Below are positions 50,188 through 59,001 of a stretch of DNA of 64,000 bases, piece by piece. Position 1 is the first letter of the stretch, and every line of letters begins with the position of its first letter. A program made the position numbers and the translations under genes. This DNA comes from an uncultured Acetatifactor sp. (GTDB lineage: Bacteria > Bacillota > Clostridia > Lachnospirales > Lachnospiraceae): positions 33,694-97,693 of the forward strand of contig CANRIP010000006.1 in NCBI GenBank assembly GCA_947630715.1, given 5' to 3'. Under the pieces are notes generated by a model. That model was not told the DNA's origin and ran no database searches. It worked only from the letters and a program-made list of their open reading frames with translations.

Positions 50188-51969
50188 TTAAGGCGCCAAA
50201 AACTCGAAATCCACTTCCAGGGTTTTCACATTGCCCAGAGTCTCCGCATCCAGCAGGTTGGGAGTGGCGCCTGTCAGTCCGCCTCCGCCGAAGACGCGGG
50301 CGTCTGAGGGCACGGCGCTCACCCAGGCGTTGTACAGGTTCACACGGGTGCAGATCCCGTCGTCCGAGGAAGTGTAGGGGCGGCCCCGCAGTTGATAAGG
50401 CTCTCCGTTGACCCGCACCTCTTTTAAGTTGATGATGCAGCCGGGATAGAGGATTTCCGCGTTGGTGACAGCCAGGGCGGAGAAGGTGACGCTGTTTGCG
50501 TATCCGCCGGGAACGCCTGTAAAGTCAAGGCTGGCCGTGTATTCGCCGGGGCCTGTGATCTCCACATCGCCGCAGACCAGGCCTGCGGTCTTGTCATCGG
50601 GGTCATACACGTCGCCCACGCTGTACTGCACATTCCAGTCGCTGCTGGTGTACATGATCCAGGCCATGGCGGTGTTTTCATCCACGCCGGCTCCCTCGGG
50701 GGCGGCGGCCAGAGCCTGATCCAGATAGTTCTGGGCATCCGTCCGAATCTCATCCGCGCTCTTTGCGGACTGGGCGGAGAGGCTGTGCTCCTGATAGATG
50801 GAGGCCACTTCTTCGTCCACGATCTTACAGGTATGGCGGTCGTACATGTTGCTGCAGTCCCAGAGCATGGGCACATAGCCGTACAGATCGCAGTTGCTTA
50901 AGAAGTTCCGGTAATAATCGGCGGTGTTTTCCTTCATGGCCGTATTTTCCATGAGGACGCCGTATTCCCCGATGACCACGGCATAGCCCTGATCGGTAAA
51001 CCGGGTCATCTTAGCCAGCATATTGTTCTGGTCATTGTAATCGTCTTTATCGCCCCAACTGGCCACGGCGGTGTTGATGCAGTAACCGGAAGGGTCATAG
51101 TAGTGCACGGAGATCAGCAGCTTGTCTTTGGCCGCATCCTCGGGCATCTGAAAGCGGCTGTCGCAGGTGTTGGTGATGTCGGTCCCGAATCCGGCAATCA
51201 GCAGAAAACGGTCTTTATTGTTGCCGCCGGTGGCGCGGACGGTGTCCACAAAAGCCTGGTTGATCTGATTGGCCACGGTGTAGCACTCCCCGTCGGAGAG
51301 AGTGCCGGAATCTGGGGCGATGTCCGTATCGTTCAGCCGAAAGCCCAGCTCCTCGTTGGCGGATTCAAAAATCAGATGGTCGGAATACTCCTGATAGCGC
51401 TCCGCGATCTGGGTCCACATGGAGGTGTAGAGCTCCATGGCACGGGAGCGGGTCGCTTCGTCCGCAGAGCCGAACATGCCCCACCAGCCGCCGTCCCAGT
51501 GATCGTTGACGATGACGTACATATCCTCGTTTAAAGCATAGTTGATGATTTCTTCCACCCGGTTTAAGTAGTCCTCCCCGATGGTGTAGTCTCCGGATTC
51601 AAAGTTCATGGCGTTGGTCCAGGCCACGGGAATCCGCAGGGATGTAAATCCGGCTTCCTTCATGCCGGTGATCATCTCCTGGGTGGTCTCAGGCATGCCC
51701 CAGCAGGTCTCATAGGAGGAAACCTCTGCGCCCGTACCGAAGGAGGCGCGTCCGTAGGCTTCCATGGTGTTGCCCAGGTTGATGCCGTTGCCCATCTGCT
51801 CCGCCAGCTCCAGGGCGGTGAGATCCGTGCGCATCACGCCGTCGTCGGAAGTTTCAATGCCGTTTTCGGACTTGTGGGGGCCGGAGGGAGCGCCGCCGCA
51901 GGCGGACAGAGCCAGTCCCGTCAGTGAGGCTGCCACAGCACAGGCGGCAAATTCTTTTTTGATCTTCAT
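50188..51969 (-). CDS. GH5 endoglucanase-like lipoprotein with C-terminal binding domain
   Basis: A 593-residue lipoprotein (lipobox LSAC). The catalytic GH5 TIM barrel (about residues 45-430) has the typical start MGNGINLGNTMEAYG, FTSLRIPVAWTN, the acid/base Glu in FESANEELG and the nucleophile Glu in VVIGEYGVL. The family cleaves beta-1,4-glucans, mannans or related chains by a retaining mechanism. A C-terminal beta domain (about 460-593), with GDVEITGPGEYTASLDF, resembles domain 3 of the surface protein. AAGGAG nine bases before the ATG at 51969 sets the start 14 residues inside the track ORF. It is divergent from the SPFH gene and co-directional with the regulator. Confidence 0.9.
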   Translation of the reverse strand: MKIKKEFAACAVAASLTGLALSACGGAPSGPHKSENGIETSDDGVMRTDLTALELAEQMGNGINLGNTMEAYGRASFGTGAEVSSYETCWGMPETTQEMITGMKEAGFTSLRIPVAWTNAMNFESGDYTIGEDYLNRVEEIINYALNEDMYVIVNDHWDGGWWGMFGSADEATRSRAMELYTSMWTQIAERYQEYSDHLIFESANEELGFRLNDTDIAPDSGTLSDGECYTVANQINQAFVDTVRATGGNNKDRFLLIAGFGTDITNTCDSRFQMPEDAAKDKLLISVHYYDPSGYCINTAVASWGDKDDYNDQNNMLAKMTRFTDQGYAVVIGEYGVLMENTAMKENTADYYRNFLSNCDLYGYVPMLWDCSNMYDRHTCKIVDEEVASIYQEHSLSAQSAKSADEIRTDAQNYLDQALAAAPEGAGVDENTAMAWIMYTSSDWNVQYSVGDVYDPDDKTAGLVCGDVEITGPGEYTASLDFTGVPGGYANSVTFSALAVTNAEILYPGCIINLKEVRVNGEPYQLRGRPYTSSDDGICTRVNLYNAWVSAVPSDARVFGGGGLTGATPNLLDAETLGNVKTLEVDFEFLAP

Positions 51970-52169
51970 TTTGCTGATCTCCTTTTTGGTTTTATGTGAT
52001 TTCGGATGCAAAGCCTGTCTTTACCTCTTTATTATAAGGGAGAAAGGAGGATTGGGGGAATAGTGATTTTTAGAGAGAAATATTGTGATAATTGGAGGTG
52101 CCGCCAGGAAACCGCAAAGACTTGGGGTTCCGTACTTTGCAATGGGAGGAAGAAACAACGGTTTCCGGG

Positions 52170-52211
52170 GCGGAAACGCAAGAAAGGTTGGCGGAAACGC
52201 AAGAAAGGTTG
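52170..52211 (+). repeat. 21-bp perfect tandem duplication
   Basis: GCGGAAACGCAAGAAAGGTTG occurs twice in direct succession (52170-52190 and 52191-52211), just upstream of the SPFH gene promoter. Between the GH5 start and this repeat (51970-52169) nothing else is recognisable. Confidence 0.95.
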
Positions 52212-52218
52212 GCCGCGA

Positions 52219-52247
52219 TTGACAAAAGGCCTCCTGTAAGGTAAAAT
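52219..52247 (+). promoter_or_regulatory. sigma-A promoter of the SPFH-Tim44 genes
   Basis: A perfect TTGACA at 52219-52224 and TAAAAT at 52242-52247 are 17 bases apart; the start codon is at 52299. Confidence 0.85.
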
Positions 52248-52298
52248 AATTTGGTGAACCTGGTTGGAGGAACTGCCGCAAGAAAGGGAGGAAACGAT

Positions 52299-53651
52299 AT
52301 GGGACTGATCAAGGCAGCCAAAAACGCTGTCAGCAGCATGATGGCTGACGGCTACAAGGAGTATTTCTACTGTACCTCGCTGAGCAACAATGTGTTGATG
52401 GTGAAGGGGCAGAAACAGTCGGCGAAGGGGTATGACAGCAACAAGGGACTGGACAATATCATCAGCAACGGCTCTGTTGTCTCCATCAACGAGGGACAGT
52501 GCATGCTGATCGTGGATCAGGGAAAAATTGTGGATTTCTGCGCGGAGGCAGGGGAATTCGTGTATGATTCCTCCTCCGAGCCGTCTCTGTTTTACGGCGG
52601 TCTTTCCAAGGAATTTTTAAAGCAGACGGTGGATCAGTTTGTGCGCCGTACGGGCTTTGCGGGAGTTCCAAAGGATCAAAGGGTCTATTACATCAACACC
52701 AAGGAAATCCAGAATAACCTTTATGGAACGCCGAATCCCATCGCGTTTCATTTTGTGGCGAAGAACACCGGCTTTGAGCTGGAAACCAGCATCAAGTGCA
52801 ACGGGAAATACAGTTTCCGAATTGTGAACCCTCTCCAGTTCTACATCAACGTGGCCGGCAATGTGGCGGACAGCTATGAGAGAAACGAAGAACTGATGGG
52901 CACCATGAAGGCGGAGCTTTTGACCGTTCTTCCCACCGCGCTGGCGAAGATCGGCGCAGAGGGAATCCTGCCCTCCGCGCTGCCCGCGCATTTGACGGAG
53001 ATCGCGGATTATCTGAAGGAGGAGCTGTCTCCGGAATGGACGGAGAAGCGGGGCATTGAAGTGGTTTCCATGACCATGTCCGCGCCCATTGTGCCGCAAG
53101 AGGATCTGGATCGGATCAACAAGTGGTACGATACGGCTGTTCTGACCAATTCCCAGATGGCGGCGGCAAGACAGACGGAAGCGTATACCCAGGCTTTGGA
53201 AAATATGGGAAACGGCGGGGAGGACGGACAGGCCTCATCCGTGAACGGCGCCATGGGTATGATGGGAATGGCCATGATGCAGAATATGATGAACAACGGG
53301 ATGGGGAGCATGTTCGGAACGCCCGGCCAGGCGCAGCAGCCTCAGATGAAACCGGCAGGCACCGTGGCGGAAGGCGCGGTTTTGGGCTGGACCTGCGGAT
53401 GCGGCAAGACGGACAACAGAGGGAAATTCTGCTCCGAGTGCGGCCTGCCTAAGCCAGCGCTGGAGGGATGGACCTGTTCCTGCGGGCATGTGAATCAGGG
53501 AAAATTCTGCCAGGAATGCGGACGGAAGAAACCGGAAGGGGCGCCTTTGTACAAATGTGACAAATGCGGATGGGAGCCTGAGGATCCCACCAAGCCTCCC
53601 AAATTCTGCCCGGAGTGCGGCGATATTTTTGACGATAACGACAAGATTTAA
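52299..53651 (+). CDS. SPFH-domain protein with C-terminal zinc ribbons (YdjI-like)
   Basis: A 450-residue cytoplasmic protein. An SPFH/band-7-like domain fills about residues 20-290 (EGQCMLIVDQGKIVDFCAEA ... GIEVVSMTMSAPIVPQEDLDRI). It is followed by a Met/Gly/Gln-rich linker and three Cys-pair zinc ribbons (WTCGCGKTDNRGKFCSECG, WTCSCGHVNQGKFCQECG, YKCDKCGWEPEDP...FCPECG). This is the 'virion core protein'/YdjI architecture; in B. subtilis YdjI is associated with the phage-shock-like LiaH/PspA membrane stress proteins. GGGAGG eight bases before the ATG supports this start rather than the track's. The next gene is a membrane protein with its own zinc ribbon. Confidence 0.87.
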   Translation: MGLIKAAKNAVSSMMADGYKEYFYCTSLSNNVLMVKGQKQSAKGYDSNKGLDNIISNGSVVSINEGQCMLIVDQGKIVDFCAEAGEFVYDSSSEPSLFYGGLSKEFLKQTVDQFVRRTGFAGVPKDQRVYYINTKEIQNNLYGTPNPIAFHFVAKNTGFELETSIKCNGKYSFRIVNPLQFYINVAGNVADSYERNEELMGTMKAELLTVLPTALAKIGAEGILPSALPAHLTEIADYLKEELSPEWTEKRGIEVVSMTMSAPIVPQEDLDRINKWYDTAVLTNSQMAAARQTEAYTQALENMGNGGEDGQASSVNGAMGMMGMAMMQNMMNNGMGSMFGTPGQAQQPQMKPAGTVAEGAVLGWTCGCGKTDNRGKFCSECGLPKPALEGWTCSCGHVNQGKFCQECGRKKPEGAPLYKCDKCGWEPEDPTKPPKFCPECGDIFDDNDKI

Positions 53652-53663
53652 GACGGTGGCGAT

Positions 53664-54434
53664 ATGACGGCTGGAATCATTGGTCTGATTGTCCTGCTGA
53701 TACTGATCCTGGCGGTGATGGGGATCGTGTACTGCGCTTACAGGACCATCAGAAGGAAAGTAAGGGCATTCTCCCTGAAGGCTTTTCGGACGCCGGATCT
53801 GGCAAGCGTGATCCATACCCTGCAAGCGCCGGATCAGGAAAGCGACAACACCCCCAAATCGGTATCCGCGGCGACCAGTATTTTCCTGCCGCAGATCATG
53901 AAGGATTTCCCGGATTTTCATTTCGATGAGATGAAACGGCGGGCGGAAAACGTACTCCTTTCTTACCTGAGGGCCATCGATGAGCTGGATGCGTCCAGGC
54001 TCACGGAAGGCACCGAAGAATTCAGGGAAAAACTGAACATGAAAATTGAAATGTTAAAGGAGTCGGGAAAGAGAGAAAGCTACCGGGACATTCTGATCCA
54101 CAAGACGGAGATAACCGTTTACCGAAAAAACAAGGGCAGATGCAGCGTGATGTTTCAATCCGCGGTCCAGTACCATTATCAGGAGCTGGACAACGGCCGG
54201 ATCATCGACGGGGGAAACGGCGTTCTCCGCCAGAGCAGATACAACATAGAACTTCTCTACATACAGGACAGAGAACTGATTGAAAAATCCGGCGGTACCG
54301 GCATGGCCATGGTCTGCCCCAACTGCGGGGCGCCTCTGCCGGAGCGCGGGGCCGCGAAATGCGCTTACTGTGATTCCCTGCTGATGGAATTTAACATCCG
54401 CACCTGGAATTTCAGCAGCGTAGATCAGGCATGA
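53664..54434 (+). CDS. Tim44-like membrane protein with zinc ribbon
   Basis: A 256-residue protein with one N-terminal transmembrane helix (about residues 4-25), a Tim44-like domain (about 65-205, from IFLPQIMKDFPDFHFDEMKR to ELLYIQDRELIEKSG) and a C-terminal zinc ribbon (CPNCGAPLPERGAAKCAYC). Tim44-like domains bind membranes or act as chaperones. It lies 12 bases after the SPFH gene, so both probably form one membrane-associated unit. Exact function unknown. Confidence 0.82.
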   Translation: MTAGIIGLIVLLILILAVMGIVYCAYRTIRRKVRAFSLKAFRTPDLASVIHTLQAPDQESDNTPKSVSAATSIFLPQIMKDFPDFHFDEMKRRAENVLLSYLRAIDELDASRLTEGTEEFREKLNMKIEMLKESGKRESYRDILIHKTEITVYRKNKGRCSVMFQSAVQYHYQELDNGRIIDGGNGVLRQSRYNIELLYIQDRELIEKSGGTGMAMVCPNCGAPLPERGAAKCAYCDSLLMEFNIRTWNFSSVDQA

Positions 54435-54452
54435 CGAGGGTATGAAGGGGAA

Positions 54453-56720
54453 ATGAGCATTTATGACACATTAAATCGGGAGCAGAAGCAGGCGGTGACT
54501 ACGGTGGACGGCCCGCTTTTGCTGCTGGCGGGCGCCGGAAGCGGAAAGACGAGGGCCCTGACACACAGGATCGCATATCTGATCGACGAGATGGGGGTGA
54601 ATCCCTGGAATATCCTGGCCATCACCTTTACCAACAAGGCTGCGGAGGAAATGCGCACGAGAGTGGATCAACTGGTGGGCTTTGGAGCGGATCAGATCTG
54701 GGTTTCCACCTTTCACTCCGCCTGTATGCGGATTCTGCGGAGGCATATTGACAGGCTGGGCTATGACAACAGCTTTTCCATCTATGATACTGACGATCAG
54801 AAAACCTTGATCAAGGGAATCTGCCGCCAGTTGAACATAGATACAAAGGTATATCGGGAGAGGGCGCTGATGAGCGCGATTTCTTCCGCCAAGGACAGGC
54901 TGGTCAGCGTACGGGAGTATGAGCTGGACGCGGCGTCCGATTACGGGAAAACCGTTTACGCCAAGGTTTACCGGGCCTATCAGGAGGCTCTTGAGAAAAA
55001 TAACGCCCTGGATTTTGATGACATTATCTGTAAGACGGTGGAGCTTTTCCGAAACTGTCCCGAGGTGCTGGAATCCTATCAGGAGCGGTTTCGCTATCTC
55101 ATGGTGGATGAGTATCAGGATACCAACTTCGCCCAGTTTGAGCTGGTGAGGCTTTTGGCGGACAAATACCGGAATCTCTGCGTGGTGGGGGACGACGATC
55201 AGTCCATCTACCGGTTCCGGGGAGCCGACATCCACAATATCCTGGATTTTGAACAGCATTTTCCGGAGGCAAAGGTGATCAAGCTGGAGCAGAATTACCG
55301 GTCCACCCAGAGGATTCTGGACGCGGCCAACGGGGTAATCCAAAATAACGCGGGCCGGAAGGAAAAAGCGCTGTGGACGGACCGGGGGGCGGGAGACAAA
55401 ATCCGTCTGCGCCAGTTTGACAACGCATACGAGGAGGCGGAGTTTATCGCGGAGGATGTGGCGGAAAAGGCGGCCAACGGACTGCGGTATCAGGACTGCG
55501 CCGTGCTGTACCGCACCAACGCCCAGGCCCGTCTTCTGGAGGAGCGCATGATTTTCAAGGGGATTCCCTACAATGTGGTGGGGGGAACCAATTTTTACGC
55601 CCGAATGGAAATCAAGGATATTCTGGCCTATCTGAAAACGGTTGACAACGGCAGGGATGAGGTGGCGCTGCGCCGGATTATCAATGTGCCGAAAAGAGGG
55701 ATCGGAACCGCCACGATGGAAAAGCTGGACGATTACGCCCAGTTAAGGGACATCACTCTCTATGAGGCCATGAAACAGGCGGACGATATCATGGGCCTTG
55801 GAAAAGCCGCGGCCCGGATCAGACCCTTTGTCCATTTGATCGAAACCATCAGGAAACTGAAGGGGGAGCTCTCCGTTGCAGAGCTGATCCGTGCGGCCAT
55901 AGACAAGGTGGGGTATGAGGAATACCTGAAGGAGTATGACGACGAAACCTGGGAAGACAGAATGGAAAACGTGGAGGAACTGGTGACGAAAGCCGTCAAT
56001 TATCAGGAAACCCACGAACAGCCCAGCCTGTCGGAATTCCTGGAGGAAGTGGCGCTGGTGGCGGAGATCGATGAGGTGGACGGAAATGACGACCGGGTTT
56101 TGCTGATGACGCTGCATTCCGCCAAGGGACTGGAATTCCCCAGCGTTTATCTGGCGGGAATGGAGGACGGACTGTTCCCCAGTTACCTGTCCCTGTCCTC
56201 TGACGATCCGGAAACCATGGAGGAGGAACGGAGGCTGGCCTATGTGGGGATTACAAGGGCCATGAACGATCTGACTCTTACCTGTGCCAGAATGAGAATG
56301 ATTCACGGGGAGACGCAGTACAATCCGCTCAGCCGTTTTGTCAGGGAAATTCCGGCCGCCCTGCTGGACGAAAGACGGACGGACCCCAGGCCGGCCAGGG
56401 AGCCTTTGCGGAAGGAAACCTTCGACCCCAGGCCGAAGGCGGTTTTCCGGCCCAATGTGACCGCGGATTCGGAAAAGCCCTTTATTGCCAGGGGCATCCA
56501 GAGCCTGAATCAGCTTGCGGGAATCTCCAAGGGAGCGCCTGCGCAGACGTTTTCCGCCCCGGATTACCAGGAGGGGGACAGGGTGCGGCATATGAAGTAC
56601 GGCGAGGGAACCGTTTTAAAGCTGGAAAAAGAACCCAGGGATTATAAGGTGACGGTACTTTTCGACCAGGCGGGGCAGAAGATTATGTACGCAGCTTTTG
56701 CAAAATTGAAAAGAGTGTAG
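54453..56720 (+). CDS. pcrA: ATP-dependent DNA helicase PcrA/UvrD
   Basis: A 755-residue superfamily 1A 3'-5' helicase for repair and removal of transcription or replication blocks. Motifs: LAGAGSGKTRALTHRIAYL (I), AITFTNKAAEEMR (Ia), VDEYQDTNFAQFEL (II), GDDDQSIYRFRGAD (III), TLHSAKGLEFPSVYLAG (V) and AYVGITRAMNDL (VI). The C-terminal 65 residues contain a Tudor-like GDRVRHMKYGEGTVLKLEKE as in Firmicutes PcrA. No ligase gene follows, unlike B. subtilis. Confidence 0.96.
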   Translation: MSIYDTLNREQKQAVTTVDGPLLLLAGAGSGKTRALTHRIAYLIDEMGVNPWNILAITFTNKAAEEMRTRVDQLVGFGADQIWVSTFHSACMRILRRHIDRLGYDNSFSIYDTDDQKTLIKGICRQLNIDTKVYRERALMSAISSAKDRLVSVREYELDAASDYGKTVYAKVYRAYQEALEKNNALDFDDIICKTVELFRNCPEVLESYQERFRYLMVDEYQDTNFAQFELVRLLADKYRNLCVVGDDDQSIYRFRGADIHNILDFEQHFPEAKVIKLEQNYRSTQRILDAANGVIQNNAGRKEKALWTDRGAGDKIRLRQFDNAYEEAEFIAEDVAEKAANGLRYQDCAVLYRTNAQARLLEERMIFKGIPYNVVGGTNFYARMEIKDILAYLKTVDNGRDEVALRRIINVPKRGIGTATMEKLDDYAQLRDITLYEAMKQADDIMGLGKAAARIRPFVHLIETIRKLKGELSVAELIRAAIDKVGYEEYLKEYDDETWEDRMENVEELVTKAVNYQETHEQPSLSEFLEEVALVAEIDEVDGNDDRVLLMTLHSAKGLEFPSVYLAGMEDGLFPSYLSLSSDDPETMEEERRLAYVGITRAMNDLTLTCARMRMIHGETQYNPLSRFVREIPAALLDERRTDPRPAREPLRKETFDPRPKAVFRPNVTADSEKPFIARGIQSLNQLAGISKGAPAQTFSAPDYQEGDRVRHMKYGEGTVLKLEKEPRDYKVTVLFDQAGQKIMYAAFAKLKRV

Positions 56721-56792
56721 TAATTTTGAAATAAATGTGGTATTCTATGATAGAAGGATGACAGCGGAGCCTGTCGGAGACGGAGGTAACCT

Positions 56793-57059
56793 ATGAATAA
56801 GATTGAAAACCTGATCGATCTTGTGAAGGCAAACGAGCTCTTTAACAAGAAGGAAGAAGAAACCAAGAAAAAGCGTAACATTGCGCTTTGGGTGCTGGCT
56901 GTGATCGGCGTCATCGCAGCGGTGGCCGGCATTGCCTTCGCCGTGTACCGTTATCTGCATCCCAGCTATCTGGAAGATTTTGAGGATGAATTTGAAGATG
57001 AGTTTGAGGATGAGGATACGGAGGACGATGATTTCTTCGTAGACGAGGGAGAAAACTAA
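56793..57059 (+). CDS. small single-span membrane protein with acidic tail
   Basis: An 88-residue protein: a basic helical N-terminus (LFNKKEEETKKKRN), one transmembrane helix (IALWVLAVIGVIAAVAGIAFAVYRYL) and an acidic tail with EDEFEDEFEDEDTEDDD. It resembles short DUF4366-type proteins common in Lachnospiraceae, though this is from memory. ACGGAGGTAACCT is a strong ribosome binding site. It lies four bases before rlmD. Confidence 0.75.
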   Translation: MNKIENLIDLVKANELFNKKEEETKKKRNIALWVLAVIGVIAAVAGIAFAVYRYLHPSYLEDFEDEFEDEFEDEDTEDDDFFVDEGEN

Positions 57060-57063
57060 GTAA

Positions 57064-58524
57064 ATGAAAAAAGGTCAGGTATTTGAAACAAAGGTCACCA
57101 GGGTGGACTTCCCCAACAAGGGGATCGCCTTGACGGAAGAAGGCCCCGTGACCGTAAAAAACAGCCTGCCCGGACAGTTCATAAAGCTTAGTGTCAATAA
57201 GGTGAGAAATGGGAAGGCGGAGGGCCGTCTGTTGGAGGTGATGGAACAATCACCTTTGGAAACAGCCAAACCGTGTTCCCACTTTGGTGTGTGCGGAGGC
57301 TGTAATTATTTGTCGCTGCCTTATGAGACGCAGTTGCAAATCAAGGAGGAACAGGTGAAAAGGCTCCTGGAGGATGCGCTGAAAAACCAGGCGGTTCCTT
57401 TTCGCTGGGAGGGGATCAAGGGCAGCCCCATATCCTGCGGATACCGCAACAAAATGGAATTCACCTTTGGCGACGAAAGGAAGGATGGGCCGCTTGCTCT
57501 GGGTATGCACAAAAGAGACAGTTTTTACGATGTGGTAACTGTTTGCGACTGCCGGATCGTGGATGAGGATTACAGGCAAATCCTTGAGGCGGTCCGGTCT
57601 TATTTTGCGGAAAAAAAGGTAAGCTTTTTTCACAGGACATCACACCTTGGTTATCTGCGACATCTTCTGGTCAGAAAGGCGTACCGCACGGGAGAGATTC
57701 TGGCTGCGCTGGTCACTACGTCCCAGCCCATGGCAGGGGAAGGCCAGGGGGAGGGAGAGCAGGGCCGTGAAGGGGAGGAAACGATTCTGCGGGGATTTCT
57801 GGACCGGCTTCTTTCTCTGGAGAAAGAGGGGAAACTCTCCGGCCGTTTTGCGGGTATTTTGCACATTGTGAATGATTCCCCGGCGGATACCATAAAAAGC
57901 GACCGCACGGAGGTACTGTACGGACAGGATTATTTTTATGAGGAAATTCTGGGGCTGAGATTCCGGATTTCCACCTTTTCCTTTTTCCAGACCAATTCCT
58001 CCGGAGCGGAGACGCTGTATCAAACGGCCAGGGAATATGTGGGGGATTTAAGGGACGCATCGGGCAAGCGGGATAAGGTGGTGTACGATCTGTACAGCGG
58101 GACGGGGACGATTGCGCAGCTTTTGTCCCCCGTGGCTCAAAAGGTGATCGGCGTGGAGATTGTGGAGGAGGCTGTGGAGGCTGCCCGCAGGAACGCGGCG
58201 GAAAACGGGATCGAAAACTGCGAATTCTTGGCGGGGGACGTGCTGAAAATCTTGGATGAAATTCCGGAAAAGCCGGATCTGATCGTGCTGGATCCGCCGC
58301 GGGACGGCATCCATCCCAAGGCCCTGCCGAAAATAGCCGCCCACGCCGGCGCGGAGAAGATTTTGTACATATCCTGTAAGCCCACCAGCCTGGCCCGGGA
58401 TCTCAAGCTGTTGCAGGAGTACGGCTATTGCGCGGTGAGAGGCTGCTGCGTCGATATGTTTCCCAACACGGGGAATGTGGAGACGGTGTGTTTGCTGGCC
58501 AAAACGGATGTCGGACAAGCATGA
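57064..58524 (+). CDS. rlmD: 23S rRNA (uracil-5-)-methyltransferase RlmD/TrmA family
   Basis: A 486-residue RNA m5U methyltransferase. It has an N-terminal TRAM domain (residues about 1-60), the iron-sulphur cysteines CSHFGVCGGC, the SAM-binding DLYSGTGTIAQLLSP and the catalytic region VLDPPRDGIHPKAL...ILYISCKPTSLARDL. The protein stops 30 residues after this region. In related clostridia the chain usually continues with a roughly 85-residue tail, found here in the next frame (58508-58783). Dropping one A from the AAAA at 58501-58504 would join them, so this looks like a frameshift or sequence error. Confidence 0.9.
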   Translation: MKKGQVFETKVTRVDFPNKGIALTEEGPVTVKNSLPGQFIKLSVNKVRNGKAEGRLLEVMEQSPLETAKPCSHFGVCGGCNYLSLPYETQLQIKEEQVKRLLEDALKNQAVPFRWEGIKGSPISCGYRNKMEFTFGDERKDGPLALGMHKRDSFYDVVTVCDCRIVDEDYRQILEAVRSYFAEKKVSFFHRTSHLGYLRHLLVRKAYRTGEILAALVTTSQPMAGEGQGEGEQGREGEETILRGFLDRLLSLEKEGKLSGRFAGILHIVNDSPADTIKSDRTEVLYGQDYFYEEILGLRFRISTFSFFQTNSSGAETLYQTAREYVGDLRDASGKRDKVVYDLYSGTGTIAQLLSPVAQKVIGVEIVEEAVEAARRNAAENGIENCEFLAGDVLKILDEIPEKPDLIVLDPPRDGIHPKALPKIAAHAGAEKILYISCKPTSLARDLKLLQEYGYCAVRGCCVDMFPNTGNVETVCLLAKTDVGQA

Positions 58525-58783
58525 GGTGGAAATGAAACTGGATGAGATGGATTTGACCGCTGCCGAGAAGAAAGCCAGCTATGAGGAGATTAAGGCGTAT
58601 GTGCTGGAGCATAGCGGACTAAAGGTAAGTAATCTTTATATTGCGCAGGTTAAAAGGAAATGTGGGATCATTGAGAGGGAGAATTATAATAAGCCGAAGT
58701 CTGAGGATGCAAGGCAGCCTAAATGCCCGGAAGATAAAGAGAGGGCGATTCGGGAGGCACTTAAGTATTTTAAGATGATTTAA
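58508..58783 (+). pseudogene. detached C-terminal tail of the RlmD-family methyltransferase
   Basis: A 91-residue ORF overlapping the end of rlmD in the +1 frame: DEMDLTAAEKKASYEEIKAY, SGLKVSNLYIAQVKRKCGII and REALKYFKMI. In many clostridial RlmD-family proteins I know this segment as the C-terminal extension, joined after VETVCLLSK-like sequence. Here VETVCLLAK ends in one frame and RMSDKHEVEMKLDEMDL continues in the other. It could also be translated separately from the ATG at 58532, which has GAGGTGG upstream. Codon use is more AT-rich than in rlmD. Confidence 0.6.
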
Positions 58784-58825
58784 TAAGCTGGGAATAGGTA
58801 AAAGGATTTAACTTAAGATGGTCAG

Positions 58826-58854
58826 TTGACAAAAAAGCATAGGCAATATATGCA
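58826..58854 (+). promoter_or_regulatory. possible promoter of the AT-rich nuclease cluster
   Basis: A perfect TTGACA at 58826-58831 is followed 17 bases later by TATGCA (58849-58854). A second candidate -10, TATAAT at 58975-58980, lies close to the start codon but has no clear -35. The 58784-59001 gap holds no gene. Confidence 0.5.
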
Positions 58855-59001
58855 ACTCGATTTTCTATACGGTAGAAATAGTCTGACATAACAGTAATTA
58901 ACATTGGTAAATATGAACTGTGGCTATTAAGAAATCAACCTATTAGTTAAAAGAAATACGATATTAAATACAGTTATAATACACGAAATGGGAGATAGAC
59001 G

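Noticed and set aside
49265-50191. 308-aa plus-strand ORF opposite the YesN-type regulator
   Set aside because: Antisense to a complete response regulator with all motifs; the ORF is a by-product of GC-rich codon use.
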